Notes under the pieces: generated by a model
Seen by the model: the letters and a program-made list of their open reading frames with translations, nothing else
What the model was told of the DNA's origin: nothing
Databases searched by the model: none
Shown: positions 52,918 through 61,339 of the stretch, in pieces
Position numbering within the stretch: the first letter of the stretch is position 1
How the letters are laid out: the number at the start of each line of letters is the position of its first letter
DNA from: an uncultured Bacteroidia bacterium
GTDB taxonomy: Bacteria; Bacteroidota; Bacteroidia; Bacteroidales; ML635J-15
Direction of reading: 5' to 3'
NCBI GenBank assembly: GCA_902776565.1
Contig: CACYQN010000002.1
Location: 1-64,000, forward strand
DNA: 64,000 nt
Program-made: the position numbers and the translations under genes

Positions 52918-53235
52918 CTACAACTTGCTAATGTACGACACAATGCCCGTCAAATCGGCGAAGAAAATAAGGTAGGCGATAAAAAACAGGAATACTGCAA
53001 TGCAGAAAATGCGGATTGTCGATTTTTTGGTTCCGCCATACGAAGTGCGGCGCATCTTGGAGCGGAAACTTCCGCGAATGCTTGCCCCCGGCACATATTC
53101 GCCTTCGGGAACATCTATTTTGCCTTCAGCCTCACGCCTATCCATCACCTTCTCGTGAAACTCATCGAGTTTGGCATCGTAATAGCGAGGCTTGTAGTCG
53201 AATACATTATATGTAAATGTCTTAAAAAGTCCCAT
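52918..53235 (-). CDS. Small C-tail-anchored membrane protein, unknown function
   Basis: This 105-residue protein begins with a soluble Tyr/Asp-rich segment (FDYKPRYYDAKLDEFHEKV), continues with a basic region (SFRSKMRRTSYGG) and ends in one transmembrane helix (IRIFCIAVFLFFIAYLIFF). The N-terminal FxYxPRYYDxK pattern recalls small Bacteroidota proteins found next to mutL, with no known function. It is the first gene of the mutL operon, three bases upstream, with a TATATTTG element 27 bp before its start. Confidence 0.72.
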   Translation of the reverse strand: MGLFKTFTYNVFDYKPRYYDAKLDEFHEKVMDRREAEGKIDVPEGEYVPGASIRGSFRSKMRRTSYGGTKKSTIRIFCIAVFLFFIAYLIFFADLTGIVSYISKL

Positions 53236-53262
53236 TGCAGTCTGCTGTTAAATTACAAACTG

Positions 53263-53270
53263 CAAATATA
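53263..53270 (-). promoter_or_regulatory. -7 promoter element of the mutL operon
   Basis: TATATTTG on the minus strand, 27 bp upstream of the first gene. Confidence 0.55.
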
Positions 53271-53341
53271 ACACTTTGGAACGAAATTTCAGTTTAGAAT
53301 TTTGTTAAATGGATTGTTGCAGATTCTACACAAGCAACAAA

Positions 53342-53506
53342 TTATCCCGAACACACATTTTATCCTTTTCGGGGACAAATAAACCAATACTAATTATCCC
53401 CGAACATACATTTTATCCATTTCGGGGACAAATAAGCAAACACTAATTGTCCCCGAAATGACATTTTTAGTGCTTCGGGGACAAATAAGGCACATTTATT
53501 TGTCCG
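53342..53506. repeat. Left direct repeat of the ATPase cassette (three hairpin units)
   Basis: This 165-bp block is built of three hairpins with arms (T)CCCCGAA and TTCGGGGA, starting near 53345, 53397 and 53450 (52-53 bp period). Each is followed by CAAATAA. The last GGACAAATAA (53479-53488) can also pair with TTATTTGTCC (53496-53505). A copy with about 94% identity by hand alignment lies at 55009-55174. Confidence 0.9.
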
Positions 53507-53522
53507 TGAAATAAAAAATTAG

Positions 53523-53530
53523 TAACTTTG
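53523..53530 (+). promoter_or_regulatory. -7 promoter element of the ATPase-nuclease gene
   Basis: TAACTTTG lies 24 bp upstream of the ATG at 53555 and 16 bp after the left repeat, so the repeat occupies the region upstream of the promoter. Confidence 0.55.
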
Positions 53531-53554
53531 CAGTCGAATAAAAAAAGCAATGCA

Positions 53555-55000
53555 ATGGAAAACATAATTGGCAGGAAAAGTGAAATAGAAGAACTTACCT
53601 CATTATATCACAGCAAAAAAGCAGAGTTTATAGCCGTTTATGGCAGACGCAGGGTCGGTAAAACATACCTTATAAAAGAATTGTTCCGCGACAAAATGGC
53701 GTTTTACCACACAGGAATGTCTCCTATTGATTCTGCAGGCGACAACCTGCTGCTAGACCAACTGAAAAGTTTCCACAATTCGCTATTGCGTTACGGAATG
53801 GAAGGCGAAAAGCAACCTGAAACTTGGTTGGATGCATTCTTTTTGCTTGAGAAACTGCTTGAAGATAAGGACGATGGCAGCCGCCAAGTTGTATTCATTG
53901 ACGAACTTCCGTGGATGGATACCCCCCGTTCTGGATTTCTGTCGGCATTCGAACATTTCTGGAACGGCTGGGGTTCGGGACGCAACAACTTGATGCTCAT
54001 TGTTTGCGGTTCAGCGGCTTCGTGGATTGAAAACAACCTAATCAACAACCACGGAGGACTTTACGACAGGCTTACATACGAGATAAAGATTTCGCCGTTT
54101 AACCTGCAAGAATGCGAAGAGTTCTTCAAGGCAGCGAACATCAAGCTGTCGCGCTACGACATTGTACAGGCTTATATGGCAGTAGGCGGAATACCTTATT
54201 ATCTAGGATTCTTCCGCAAAGGAATGAGTCTCGGACAAAACATCGACCAACTTTTTTTTGCAAAAACAGCCAAGTTGAAAAGAGAATTTGAACGCCTATT
54301 TGCCTCGTTGTTTCCGAAACCGGCAAACTACAGAAAAATTATCAGCTTATTAGCGACAAGGCATAAAGGTTTTACTCGTAACGAAATTACAAAAGCTACT
54401 GGCATTCCAAAAGGTGGCGGTCTGTCAAAAATGCTTGCAGCCCTAGAAGCCAGCGACTTCATATCCCGCTATGTGCCGTTCGGAGTCTCTAAACGCAATG
54501 AACACTACAAGCTTACCGACAATTTCTGCCTTTTCCACGAAAAGTTTCTTGTCGGAAACGAAATCACTGATGCCGACTTTTGGGAAAAGAACCAAAACGC
54601 ACAAAAACTTTCTGCATGGAAAGGCGTTGCCTTCGAAGAAGTGTGTCTAACCCATATACAACAGATTAAGAAAGCATTGGAAATCGGTGCCATAACTTCG
54701 CGGGAATCGGCTTGGAGCATAAAGGGCGACAAGGAAAACGACGGAACACAAATAGACTTGCTAATTGACCGTGACGACAGCATTGTAAACCTTTGCGAAA
54801 TGAAGTTCCTGAAGGACAAATTTACAATCACCAAATCCTACGATGAGAAATTGCGCAGCCGAACGCAAATGCTAATAGACCGACTACCAAAACGCGCAAC
54901 AGTCCACCTGACCCTAATCACCACATACGGACTAAAATACAACGAATATTCGGGACAAATACAAAAACTTCTGACATTGGACTCCCTATTTACAGAATAA
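53555..55000 (+). CDS. AAA ATPase with C-terminal DUF234 PD-(D/E)XK-like domain
   Basis: This 481-residue protein belongs to the ATPase_2/DUF234 family that is expanded in archaea and Bacteroidota. The N-terminus MENIIGRKSEIEEL leads to Walker A GRRRVGKTYLI and Walker B VVFIDELPWMD. A winged-helix segment follows (TRNEITKATGIPKGGGLSKML). The last ~120 residues carry GTQIDLLIDRDD then NLCEMKFLK, which looks like the D...ExK core of a PD-(D/E)XK nuclease. Its cellular role is unknown. The gene is bracketed by ~165 bp direct repeats, which makes a mobile or selfish element plausible. Confidence 0.88.
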   Translation: MENIIGRKSEIEELTSLYHSKKAEFIAVYGRRRVGKTYLIKELFRDKMAFYHTGMSPIDSAGDNLLLDQLKSFHNSLLRYGMEGEKQPETWLDAFFLLEKLLEDKDDGSRQVVFIDELPWMDTPRSGFLSAFEHFWNGWGSGRNNLMLIVCGSAASWIENNLINNHGGLYDRLTYEIKISPFNLQECEEFFKAANIKLSRYDIVQAYMAVGGIPYYLGFFRKGMSLGQNIDQLFFAKTAKLKREFERLFASLFPKPANYRKIISLLATRHKGFTRNEITKATGIPKGGGLSKMLAALEASDFISRYVPFGVSKRNEHYKLTDNFCLFHEKFLVGNEITDADFWEKNQNAQKLSAWKGVAFEEVCLTHIQQIKKALEIGAITSRESAWSIKGDKENDGTQIDLLIDRDDSIVNLCEMKFLKDKFTITKSYDEKLRSRTQMLIDRLPKRATVHLTLITTYGLKYNEYSGQIQKLLTLDSLFTE

Positions 55001-55008
55001 CGCACTAT

Positions 55009-55174
55009 TTATCCCCGAACACACATTTTATCCTTTTCGGGGACAAATAAGCCAATACTAATTGTCCCCGAACACACATTTTACCCATTTCGGGGACAAA
55101 TAAGCAAATACTAATTGTCCCCGAAATAATATTTTTAGTGCTTCGGGGACAAATAAGGCATATTTATTTATCCG
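55009..55174. repeat. Right direct repeat of the ATPase cassette (three hairpin units)
   Basis: This 166-bp block is collinear and in the same orientation as 53342-53506, starting nine bases after the ATPase stop codon. It has the same three hairpins. My hand alignment shows nine substitutions, all transitions, and one extra C. Confidence 0.9.
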
Positions 55175-55235
55175 CTAGCGTTGTCTGGATTTGTAATCCA
55201 GACATCATGAATATAAGGATTTACAATCCGCTTAA
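55171..55235. repeat. Second repeat family: two small hairpins after the cassette
   Basis: GTCTGGATT-TGT-AATCCAGAC (55183-55203) and GGATT-TAC-AATCC (55217-55229) are adjacent hairpins with GGATT/AATCC arms, and CCGCTAGCG precedes them. The layout resembles interspersed hairpin repeats common in this phylum. No other copy was found in the window. Confidence 0.55.
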
Positions 55236-55289
55236 TAAGTTATACCTACACATTACAAATACTGATACTCAAGCCTTTAGTTCACCTTG

Positions 55290-57251
55290 TTATTTCAGTC
55301 CTTTTTTCATATTGAAGTCCACTGTATTAGGAATTTTTGAAGAAGTCCTTATAGCCTTGACAATTTCGGCAAGCGACAAATTGTTTTCATCTGAAATGTC
55401 AACGAGGAAACGGCAGAATCCCTTGCCTTGCAACTTTGCTACATTGTGCGTCAACGAAATAGCACGCTCGTCCGACACCACAGTAAACCCAGCCTCCACC
55501 GAACACGAATACCGAACCTTATTGTCGTCGGAAAATTTCCTGGCAACCACAGGCTGACGTGAATAGAACAAATCTGGACGGAAATATACAGGGACAATAC
55601 CTCCCCTATCCCTTCCCGAAATCAAATTGGGATATTCGTTCTCGGCAGGATAGCAATAGTAACGCACCTTGTTGGATTTCACAAAATTAACAGCGACATC
55701 GTTCATCAGATACACATTTTCGTTTGTCGCGACCATACAACCCGACGGAAGCATCGACAACTGCGAAACATTTGAAAGCACAAAGCGGTTACAGCCAGCC
55801 TTGCACAAACGCGAAATTGCATTACACCACTCGTCCAAGCGAAGTTCGGAAATATACTTTGGCAACTCGACAAAAATCTTCTGCATAGTTTCCTTATGCA
55901 GTCCAAGCGATAAAATTTCATCAATCCTATCCAGCGGCAACTTGACGAAAACTGCCTCAAAATCATTAACATTAACGCTTTTAAAAACTCCTGTATCAGA
56001 AACACGCAAGAAAAGCCTCATCGTATTGTCACGCGAACCGACAACTGGAAACGAACGCCGTATTGCCTCAATCCTCTGCTGCGAAGGAAAATTTATTTTG
56101 CATGAAACCGGCCTGCGGAACTTAACGGCAAACGGAAGATTCGTGAACCCAACCAAATAGATTGATTGTCCCACCGAATAGCCGTCAGTATCACAAAATA
56201 TCCGATATTTTCCTGCGTCGCGCTCAATATCCTTTATCCGAATAAAATCAGCCTCAGTATCGCTACTGTTACGGCAACGCAACTTTGCATTTCTTGTAAT
56301 TTCCACATCGGAAGTCACCACAACAGAATCTGCATCAACCTTTTCAATCGTGCCGACAAATATTCCAGTTTCCGACTTTTGTGCAATAGAATTTGCAACA
56401 TCGTGCCCCATAAACCATTGCGTCTTTTCGCGGGCAAAGTCGGATGCAAGCAATTCCTTTGCATCTCCGATTTTTGAATAATCGTCAAGAGCCATCCTGT
56501 AGGCACGAGCCACATTATAGACATAATCCGGTGTCTTCATCCTGCCTTCGACCTTGAGCGACGACACTTTCAACCTTGCAAACTCGGGAATAAGGTCAAC
56601 GAGCTGAAAATCCTTCATACTGAAAAGTGGCAGATTCCCATTCTCCGTTCGGAAAGTCCTGCGGCAAACTTGAGTGCATAGTCCACGATTGGCCGAATTT
56701 CCACCGAGATAACTACTGAAAAGGCACTGGCCCGAAACCGAATAGCACAATGCTCCGTGGACAAAAACCTCCGTTTCGACCTTAACAGAGCGCATAAGTT
56801 GCGAAAGTTCGTGCATTGTCAGTTCGCGGGCAAGCACCACGCGCGAAAAACCGCAGTCCTTCAAGAAATTGCACGACTTTGAATTGTGAACCGACATCTG
56901 CGTGCTGGCGTGAATGTTCAAGTCGGGGAAATACCGCCGCACAAGGTTTGCAACCGCCAAATCCTGGATTATAAGCGCATCGGGACGGCACTGCGAAAGA
57001 GCCGACAAGGTCTCAACAAGTTCTGAAAGTTCATTGTTCTTTATCAATGTGTTGAGCGTGACATAAACCTTCCGACCCCGCGAATGTGCTTCAGCCATAA
57101 TATTCTGCAAGTCGGCGTATGAGAAATTTCGGGCGCGGTTGCGTGCGTTGAACTTTTTCAGTCCAAGATACACAGCATCGGCGCCACCTTCCATAGCAGC
57201 GAAAAAAGCCTCGAGCGTCCCAGCAGGCAAAAGCAATTCGGGTTTGAACAT
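55290..57251 (-). CDS. Peptidase U32 family protein
   Basis: This 653-residue protein has the U32 fold. The N-terminus KPELLLPAGTLEAFFAAMEGGADAVYLG is typical, with HASTQMSVHNS and EVFVHGALCYSVSGQCLFSS containing the family's conserved cysteines, then RGLCTQVCRR and SLKVEGRMKTPDYV. Long two-part members with this C-terminal region act in RNA modification (RlhA type) or are called collagenase-like. Which applies here is unclear. The ATG at 57251 begins the conserved sequence; the frame upstream runs through a terminator and a tRNA gene and is not coding. Confidence 0.9.
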   Translation of the reverse strand: MFKPELLLPAGTLEAFFAAMEGGADAVYLGLKKFNARNRARNFSYADLQNIMAEAHSRGRKVYVTLNTLIKNNELSELVETLSALSQCRPDALIIQDLAVANLVRRYFPDLNIHASTQMSVHNSKSCNFLKDCGFSRVVLARELTMHELSQLMRSVKVETEVFVHGALCYSVSGQCLFSSYLGGNSANRGLCTQVCRRTFRTENGNLPLFSMKDFQLVDLIPEFARLKVSSLKVEGRMKTPDYVYNVARAYRMALDDYSKIGDAKELLASDFAREKTQWFMGHDVANSIAQKSETGIFVGTIEKVDADSVVVTSDVEITRNAKLRCRNSSDTEADFIRIKDIERDAGKYRIFCDTDGYSVGQSIYLVGFTNLPFAVKFRRPVSCKINFPSQQRIEAIRRSFPVVGSRDNTMRLFLRVSDTGVFKSVNVNDFEAVFVKLPLDRIDEILSLGLHKETMQKIFVELPKYISELRLDEWCNAISRLCKAGCNRFVLSNVSQLSMLPSGCMVATNENVYLMNDVAVNFVKSNKVRYYCYPAENEYPNLISGRDRGGIVPVYFRPDLFYSRQPVVARKFSDDNKVRYSCSVEAGFTVVSDERAISLTHNVAKLQGKGFCRFLVDISDENNLSLAEIVKAIRTSSKIPNTVDFNMKKGLK

Positions 57252-57266
57252 AAACGAAAATTTCTG

Positions 57267-57274
57267 CAAAGATA
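57267..57274 (-). promoter_or_regulatory. -7 promoter element of the U32 gene
   Basis: TATCTTTG on the minus strand, 15 bp upstream of the proposed start at 57251, which supports that start. Confidence 0.55.
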
Positions 57275-57396
57275 AGTTAAATGTACCTGCCAACAAGCAA
57301 AAAAAGAAAGGCGATTTAATATGAAAGGGATTGCTGATTCCCTGCGCCGCCGCGGGCATCCTTGCGACAAAAAGAAACTCGCTATGCTGCGTTTCA

Positions 57397-57457
57397 TTTT
57401 TGTTTTCAGAAACTTCTTGCGAATGCAAGCATTCTGTGAAGTTTCTGAAAACAAAAA
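57397..57457. repeat. Large perfect inverted repeat with nested hairpin
   Basis: A 20-bp perfect stem (57397-57416 with 57438-57457) encloses a second perfect hairpin GAATGC-AA-GCATTC (57421-57434). It lies between the U32 promoter and the tRNA terminator. Confidence 0.85.
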
Positions 57458-57485
57458 GAGTGAAGCAACGCTTCACTCTTTTTTG
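57458..57485 (-). terminator. Terminator of the tRNA-Ser genes
   Basis: GAGTGAAGC-AAC-GCTTCACTC (57458-57478) is a 9-bp perfect stem with T-runs on both sides, immediately downstream (minus strand) of the first tRNA-Ser. Confidence 0.8.
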
Positions 57486-57488
57486 TTG

Positions 57489-57575
57489 CGGAGAGAAAGG
57501 GATTCGAACCCCCGGTACTCGAAAGAGTACAACGGTTTTCGAGACCGCCCCATTCGACCACTCTGGCATCTCTCC
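57489..57575 (-). tRNA. tRNA-Ser (anticodon CGA)
   Basis: On the minus strand this 87-nt RNA has a GGAGAGA acceptor paired with TCTCTCC, discriminator G, a serine-type long variable arm, the T-loop GGTTCGAATCC, and an anticodon loop CTCGAAA giving anticodon CGA (reads UCG). CCA is not encoded. Confidence 0.93.
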
Positions 57576-57627
57576 AAAGTCATTTAGCGCAATAAAGAAT
57601 GTTTTCTTTAGGGACTCCGCGCTTTAG

Positions 57628-57714
57628 CGGAGAAAGAGGGATTCGAACCCCCGGAACCCTCGCGAGTTCAACGGTTTTCAAGACCGCCGCATTCGACCAC
57701 TCTGCCATTTCTCC
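57628..57714 (-). tRNA. tRNA-Ser (anticodon TGA)
   Basis: This 87-nt tRNA-Ser on the minus strand has acceptor GGAGAAA/TTTCTCC, a long variable arm, the T-loop GGTTCGAATCC, and anticodon loop CTTGAAA, so the anticodon is UGA (reads UCA and related codons). CCA is not encoded. It lies 52 bp upstream of the CGA gene and is probably co-transcribed. Confidence 0.93.
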
Positions 57715-57926
57715 GAGCGGTGCAAAAGTACTACAAATTAAATTCTCGGCAAATTTATTTTCCTTATTTTTTACACACTCCCAATACAATTATTATCAGC
57801 ATATTAAACACAAAAATTGCATAACATCAAATTTACAAATCCCAGACATGCAAACAAAAATCGTCATTTTATAATCGTTTTTTAGAAAAATCGAGATAGG
57901 AATATTGCCATTTGACAATAATGCTA

Positions 57927-57934
57927 TATATTTG
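57927..57934 (+). promoter_or_regulatory. -7 promoter element of clpS
   Basis: TATATTTG lies seven bases before the clpS ATG at 57942, another near-leaderless arrangement. Confidence 0.5.
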
Positions 57935-57941
57935 CGCCACG

Positions 57942-58220
57942 ATGTCAATAAACAATAACATAATAGAATCACAGGCAAAAGAAGAAGTGAAATCTTCAAA
58001 AGGCAACTGTCTAATCCTTTACAACGACAGCAAGAATACCTTTGACCATGTCATCAATTGCCTTGTAAATATTTGCGACCACGATGCGATACAGGCCGAA
58101 CAATGCGCATATATAGCCAACTACAGGGGGAAATGCGACATTAAGAAAGGTGACTACAAACACCTGAAAGAACTGAAGGATGCCCTCATCGAAAAAGGGC
58201 TGATTGTTTCCATTGAATAA
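57942..58220 (+). CDS. clpS: ATP-dependent Clp protease adaptor ClpS
   Basis: This 92-residue adaptor hands N-degron proteins to ClpAP/ClpCP. LILYNDSKNTFDHVINCL contains the N-end-rule pocket motif (usually YNDDxNTFxxV), and QAEQCAYIANYRGKCDIKKG with a final EKGLIVSIE completes the fold. The ATG at 57942 gives the usual short disordered N-terminus. An in-frame start at 57912 would precede the promoter element. Confidence 0.88.
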   Translation: MSINNNIIESQAKEEVKSSKGNCLILYNDSKNTFDHVINCLVNICDHDAIQAEQCAYIANYRGKCDIKKGDYKHLKELKDALIEKGLIVSIE

Positions 58221-58234
58221 TGATATACCATATA

Positions 58235-58268
58235 AAAAAGAGGAAACTCCATCGGGGTTTCCTCTTTC
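58235..58268. terminator. Bidirectional terminator between clpS and the DUF1015 gene
   Basis: AAAGAGGAAAC (58237-58247) pairs with GTTTCCTCTTT (58257-58267), an 11-bp stem with a nine-base loop, in the 66-bp gap between two convergent genes. Confidence 0.8.
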
Positions 58269-58286
58269 ATATTCAAGTAATAACAA

Positions 58287-59531
58287 TTAAATCTTGTGAA
58301 TTGCCAAGCCTGAACGAAGTTTCGGTTCGAACCAAGTGGTCTTCGGAGGCATGATGTTGCCAGAGTCGGCAATGTTGATGAGCTGCTGCATCGAAACTGG
58401 ATACAAAGCAAATGCAACAACCATTTCGCCCGAGTCAACACGACGCTTCAGTTCGCCAAGACCGCGGATACCGCCTACAAAGTCGATGCGGTTGCTGGTG
58501 CGGAGGTCAGCAATACCAAGGATGTCGTTGAGAACGTGCTTCGAGAGGATGTTTACGTCCAAAACACCAAGTGGAGTGTTGTCGTAAGTTCCTTGCTTTG
58601 CGTTCATCTTGTACCAGTGACCATCGAGATACATGCTGAATTCGTGCAACGAAGCCGGCTTGTAGATTTCGGTGCCCATATCCTGAACTACGAAATTCTC
58701 AACTACCTTGTTCAAGAAATCTTCCTTGCTCAATCCGTTCAAGTCCTTAACTACGCGGTTGTAGTCGATAATCTTGAGCTGGTTGTCCGGGAAGTGAACT
58801 GCCATGAAGAAGTTGTATTCTTCCTTGCCAGTGTGGTTAGGATTCTTACCTGCATATTCCTTACCAATGCGGCTAGCAGCAGCTGTACGGTGGTGACCAT
58901 CAGCAACGTAAGTATAAGGAACCTTGGTTGCAAAGAGTTCTTCGATGCGCTTGTTGGTAGCATCGTCGTTGATAACCCAGAAATGATGACCGAAGCCGTC
59001 TTCTGCTACGAAATCGTATTCAGCAGGCTGGTTCTTTACGATATTTTCAACTATAGCGTCAATTTCGGGAACTGCCTTGTACGAGAAGAATACCGGTTCG
59101 AGGTTAGCGTTGACGTAACGGGTGAGAACCATACGGTCTTCTTCCTTTTCGATACGGGTAAGCTCGTGCTTCTTGATAACGCCGTTGAAATAGTCTTCAG
59201 ACGAAGCGCAACCAACGATACCATACTGTGTACGACCGTCCATTGTCTGGGCGTAGATGTAGAATTTCGGCTTTTCGTCTTCAACGAGCCATCCTTCCTT
59301 CTGCATCTTTGCAAAATTCTCGACAGCCTTATTGTAAACTATTTCGCTGTGAAGGTCGGTTCCCTTTGGAAGGTCGATTTCTGCGCGTGTAACGTGAAGG
59401 AGAGATTCCTTCTTGCCTTCAGCCATCTGAGCGGCTTCTTCCGAGTTCATAACATCGTATGGAAGGCACGATACCTTCTCTACCAAATTCTTTGGAGGAC
59501 GTAGGCCTCTGAAAGGTTTTACTATTGCCAT
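58287..59531 (-). CDS. DUF1015 family protein
   Basis: This 414-residue cytoplasmic protein matches DUF1015: VKPFRGLRPPKNLVEKVSCLPYDV at the N-terminus, YVADGHHRTAAASRIG in the middle (the ADGHHR signature), and DFVGG plus ALYPVSMQQLINIADSGNIMPPKTTWFEPKLRSGL at the C-terminus. The ADGHHRxxA element recalls ParB-like nucleotide-binding folds, so a CTPase or kinase-like activity has been suspected for the family. It often lies near serA/serC in other Bacteroidota, but not here. Confidence 0.92.
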   Translation of the reverse strand: MAIVKPFRGLRPPKNLVEKVSCLPYDVMNSEEAAQMAEGKKESLLHVTRAEIDLPKGTDLHSEIVYNKAVENFAKMQKEGWLVEDEKPKFYIYAQTMDGRTQYGIVGCASSEDYFNGVIKKHELTRIEKEEDRMVLTRYVNANLEPVFFSYKAVPEIDAIVENIVKNQPAEYDFVAEDGFGHHFWVINDDATNKRIEELFATKVPYTYVADGHHRTAAASRIGKEYAGKNPNHTGKEEYNFFMAVHFPDNQLKIIDYNRVVKDLNGLSKEDFLNKVVENFVVQDMGTEIYKPASLHEFSMYLDGHWYKMNAKQGTYDNTPLGVLDVNILSKHVLNDILGIADLRTSNRIDFVGGIRGLGELKRRVDSGEMVVAFALYPVSMQQLINIADSGNIMPPKTTWFEPKLRSGLAIHKI

Positions 59532-59576
59532 TTCTTATGTTTTTTTAATTAGTTATACTTTTGAAAAATAATTCCG

Positions 59577-59584
59577 CAAAGATA
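59577..59584 (-). promoter_or_regulatory. -7 promoter element of the DUF1015 gene
   Basis: TATCTTTG on the minus strand, 46 bp upstream of the start. Confidence 0.5.
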
Positions 59585-59702
59585 ACTTTTTTATCAGTCG
59601 GAAAAATTTTAATCGGATTTTTATTTTCAGCATCTTTTCAACCATCACAAACAACTAATAATCAACAATATAACTCAAACTTGTCATCTCAACATTTTTT
59701 TA

Positions 59703-59710
59703 TAATTTTG
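59703..59710 (+). promoter_or_regulatory. -7 promoter element of the propeller-esterase pair
   Basis: TAATTTTG lies 31 bp upstream of the ATG at 59741, which supports that start over an earlier in-frame ATG at 59561. Confidence 0.55.
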
Positions 59711-59740
59711 CAGTCGATTTTAAAGAGTTTGAGATTTACA

Positions 59741-61339
59741 ATGAAACGCCTTCTTGGTCTGACATTATCATTGACTATTATTTATGCTGTTGCATATACG
59801 CTACAATCGTGCAATGCAAATACGCAAAACGATACAACAGAAACCACAACCATAGCCACCGACAGCATAGAAACACCAGCAGAACCGAAATTCCTGCCCG
59901 ACACCGCCTACCCTTCTGTCGAAAACCTAAAATACAGCATAACAATCTTCGACAGCATAACATCGAGCGAACTTTCGAATACCGACGATGCCTACGCAGA
60001 CGCACAGGGAATCTTTACATTCAGGGGAAATCCGCTCCGAAACGCATCGTTCTGCGGCCACATCGACAGCATACCAACCGACATTGACATAGAGTGGACT
60101 TTCGAGACAGGATTCGACACCGTCAAGACCAGCTTCGGAAGATGGGGCGGAGGCACAGGCTGGACAGGACAACCGCTATACGTGGAATGGAGCGACAGTA
60201 TGATGCAAAAATTCAAACAGGAGAATGATTCTCTAACCGAGAATTTCGGCAACAAGGAAATTATTGTCAGCTCGTTGTGCGGACAGTTGTATTTCATAAA
60301 CTACGAAAACGGCAAGGCTTCGCGCAAACCAATTGACGTGCGAAACCCCATAAAAGGGACCGGAATGATTGACCCTGCCCTCAACGGCAATTATTATATA
60401 GGTCAAGGAATCCCAAAGAACCGCCCGATTGGAGCGTTGGTCGTTGACCTGTTCGAGCACAAAGTTTCAGACCTTTTCCCCGAAGATGCCAACGCATGGC
60501 GCAACTGGAGTGCCTACGACGCTTCACCTCTTGTTGTCGGCGACTTCCTTTTCAGAATAGGAGAAAACGGCACCATTTATAAATATACGCGCGAAAAAGG
60601 CAAAATCAAATTGCACTCGACTTTGCGCTACCGCAAAAATGACGACAGCGCAGGCGGAATGGAATCGTCGATGGCTGTTTACAAAAACTACGGCTACACC
60701 ACCGACAACCATGGCAACATATTGTGTATCAACCTTAATAACTTGGAACCCGTCTGGCATTACGACAACCACGACGACACCGACGCCACACCTGTTCTCG
60801 AACTCGAAGACGGCATTCCTTACCTCTATTCGGGCAGCGAAATGGACCATCAAGGATACGAAGGACTATCTTACATAGTAAAACTCAACGGATTAACAGG
60901 TGAACGTATCTGGGAGCAAAAAATAGAATGCAAGAAAATGACCCTCGGCGAAAAGCACTTCGACGGCGGAATGTATTCCACAATGCTTCTCGGCACTGGC
61001 GACTGCAGCGACTTGCTGTTCACCAACATCTGCACCAACGACCCGCCAGCAGCAGGAAACTTCTATGCCATAAGCAAAGCTACAGGAGAAATCGTCTATT
61101 CTAAAAAACTAATGCACTACGCATGGTCGTCGCCTGTGGCAATAACCAACGACAAGGACGAAATGTTTGTCCTTACGTTCGACTGCGTAGGACACGCCTA
61201 CATCATAGACGGCAAGACTGGAGAATTTCTAGTAACAAAATTAATAGGAATAAATTTTGAATCATCGCCAATCGTTATCGGCAACCACATAGTGATTGGT
61301 TCAAGGGGTACTAACATTTATAAACTTACAATCAGATGA
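59741..61339 (+). CDS. PQQ-like beta-propeller lipoprotein
   Basis: This 532-residue predicted lipoprotein has the signal LTLSLTIIYAVAYTLQSC with the lipobox cysteine at about 24, followed by a Thr/Glu-rich linker and a beta-propeller of PQQ-type repeats (NDAYADAQGIFTFRGNP; VVGDFLFRIGENGTIYKYTREKG; YTTDNHGNILCINLNNLEPVWHYD; IWEQKIECKKM; YIIDGKTGEFLVTK). No PQQ-binding residues of the dehydrogenases are evident, so a scaffold or BamB-like role is possible. Its end overlaps the next gene by four bases, so the two are coupled. Confidence 0.82.
   Translation: MKRLLGLTLSLTIIYAVAYTLQSCNANTQNDTTETTTIATDSIETPAEPKFLPDTAYPSVENLKYSITIFDSITSSELSNTDDAYADAQGIFTFRGNPLRNASFCGHIDSIPTDIDIEWTFETGFDTVKTSFGRWGGGTGWTGQPLYVEWSDSMMQKFKQENDSLTENFGNKEIIVSSLCGQLYFINYENGKASRKPIDVRNPIKGTGMIDPALNGNYYIGQGIPKNRPIGALVVDLFEHKVSDLFPEDANAWRNWSAYDASPLVVGDFLFRIGENGTIYKYTREKGKIKLHSTLRYRKNDDSAGGMESSMAVYKNYGYTTDNHGNILCINLNNLEPVWHYDNHDDTDATPVLELEDGIPYLYSGSEMDHQGYEGLSYIVKLNGLTGERIWEQKIECKKMTLGEKHFDGGMYSTMLLGTGDCSDLLFTNICTNDPPAAGNFYAISKATGEIVYSKKLMHYAWSSPVAITNDKDEMFVLTFDCVGHAYIIDGKTGEFLVTKLIGINFESSPIVIGNHIVIGSRGTNIYKLTIR

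Noticed and set aside
53342..55174. CRISPR array made of the CCCCGAA/TTCGGGG hairpins
   Set aside because: Only three units per block, the sequence between hairpins is also conserved between units, and there are no spacers or cas genes.
57252..57569. A 5' extension of the U32 frame through the tRNA-Ser region
   Set aside because: It runs through a terminator and a tRNA gene, and conserved U32 sequence and a promoter element place the start at 57251.
57580..57874. Open frames across the second tRNA-Ser on both strands
   Set aside because: They are readings of the tRNA gene itself, and the peptide repeats that of the neighbouring tRNA.
59561..59740. Upstream in-frame start for the propeller lipoprotein
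   Set aside because: It would place the promoter element inside the coding region and bury the lipoprotein signal.
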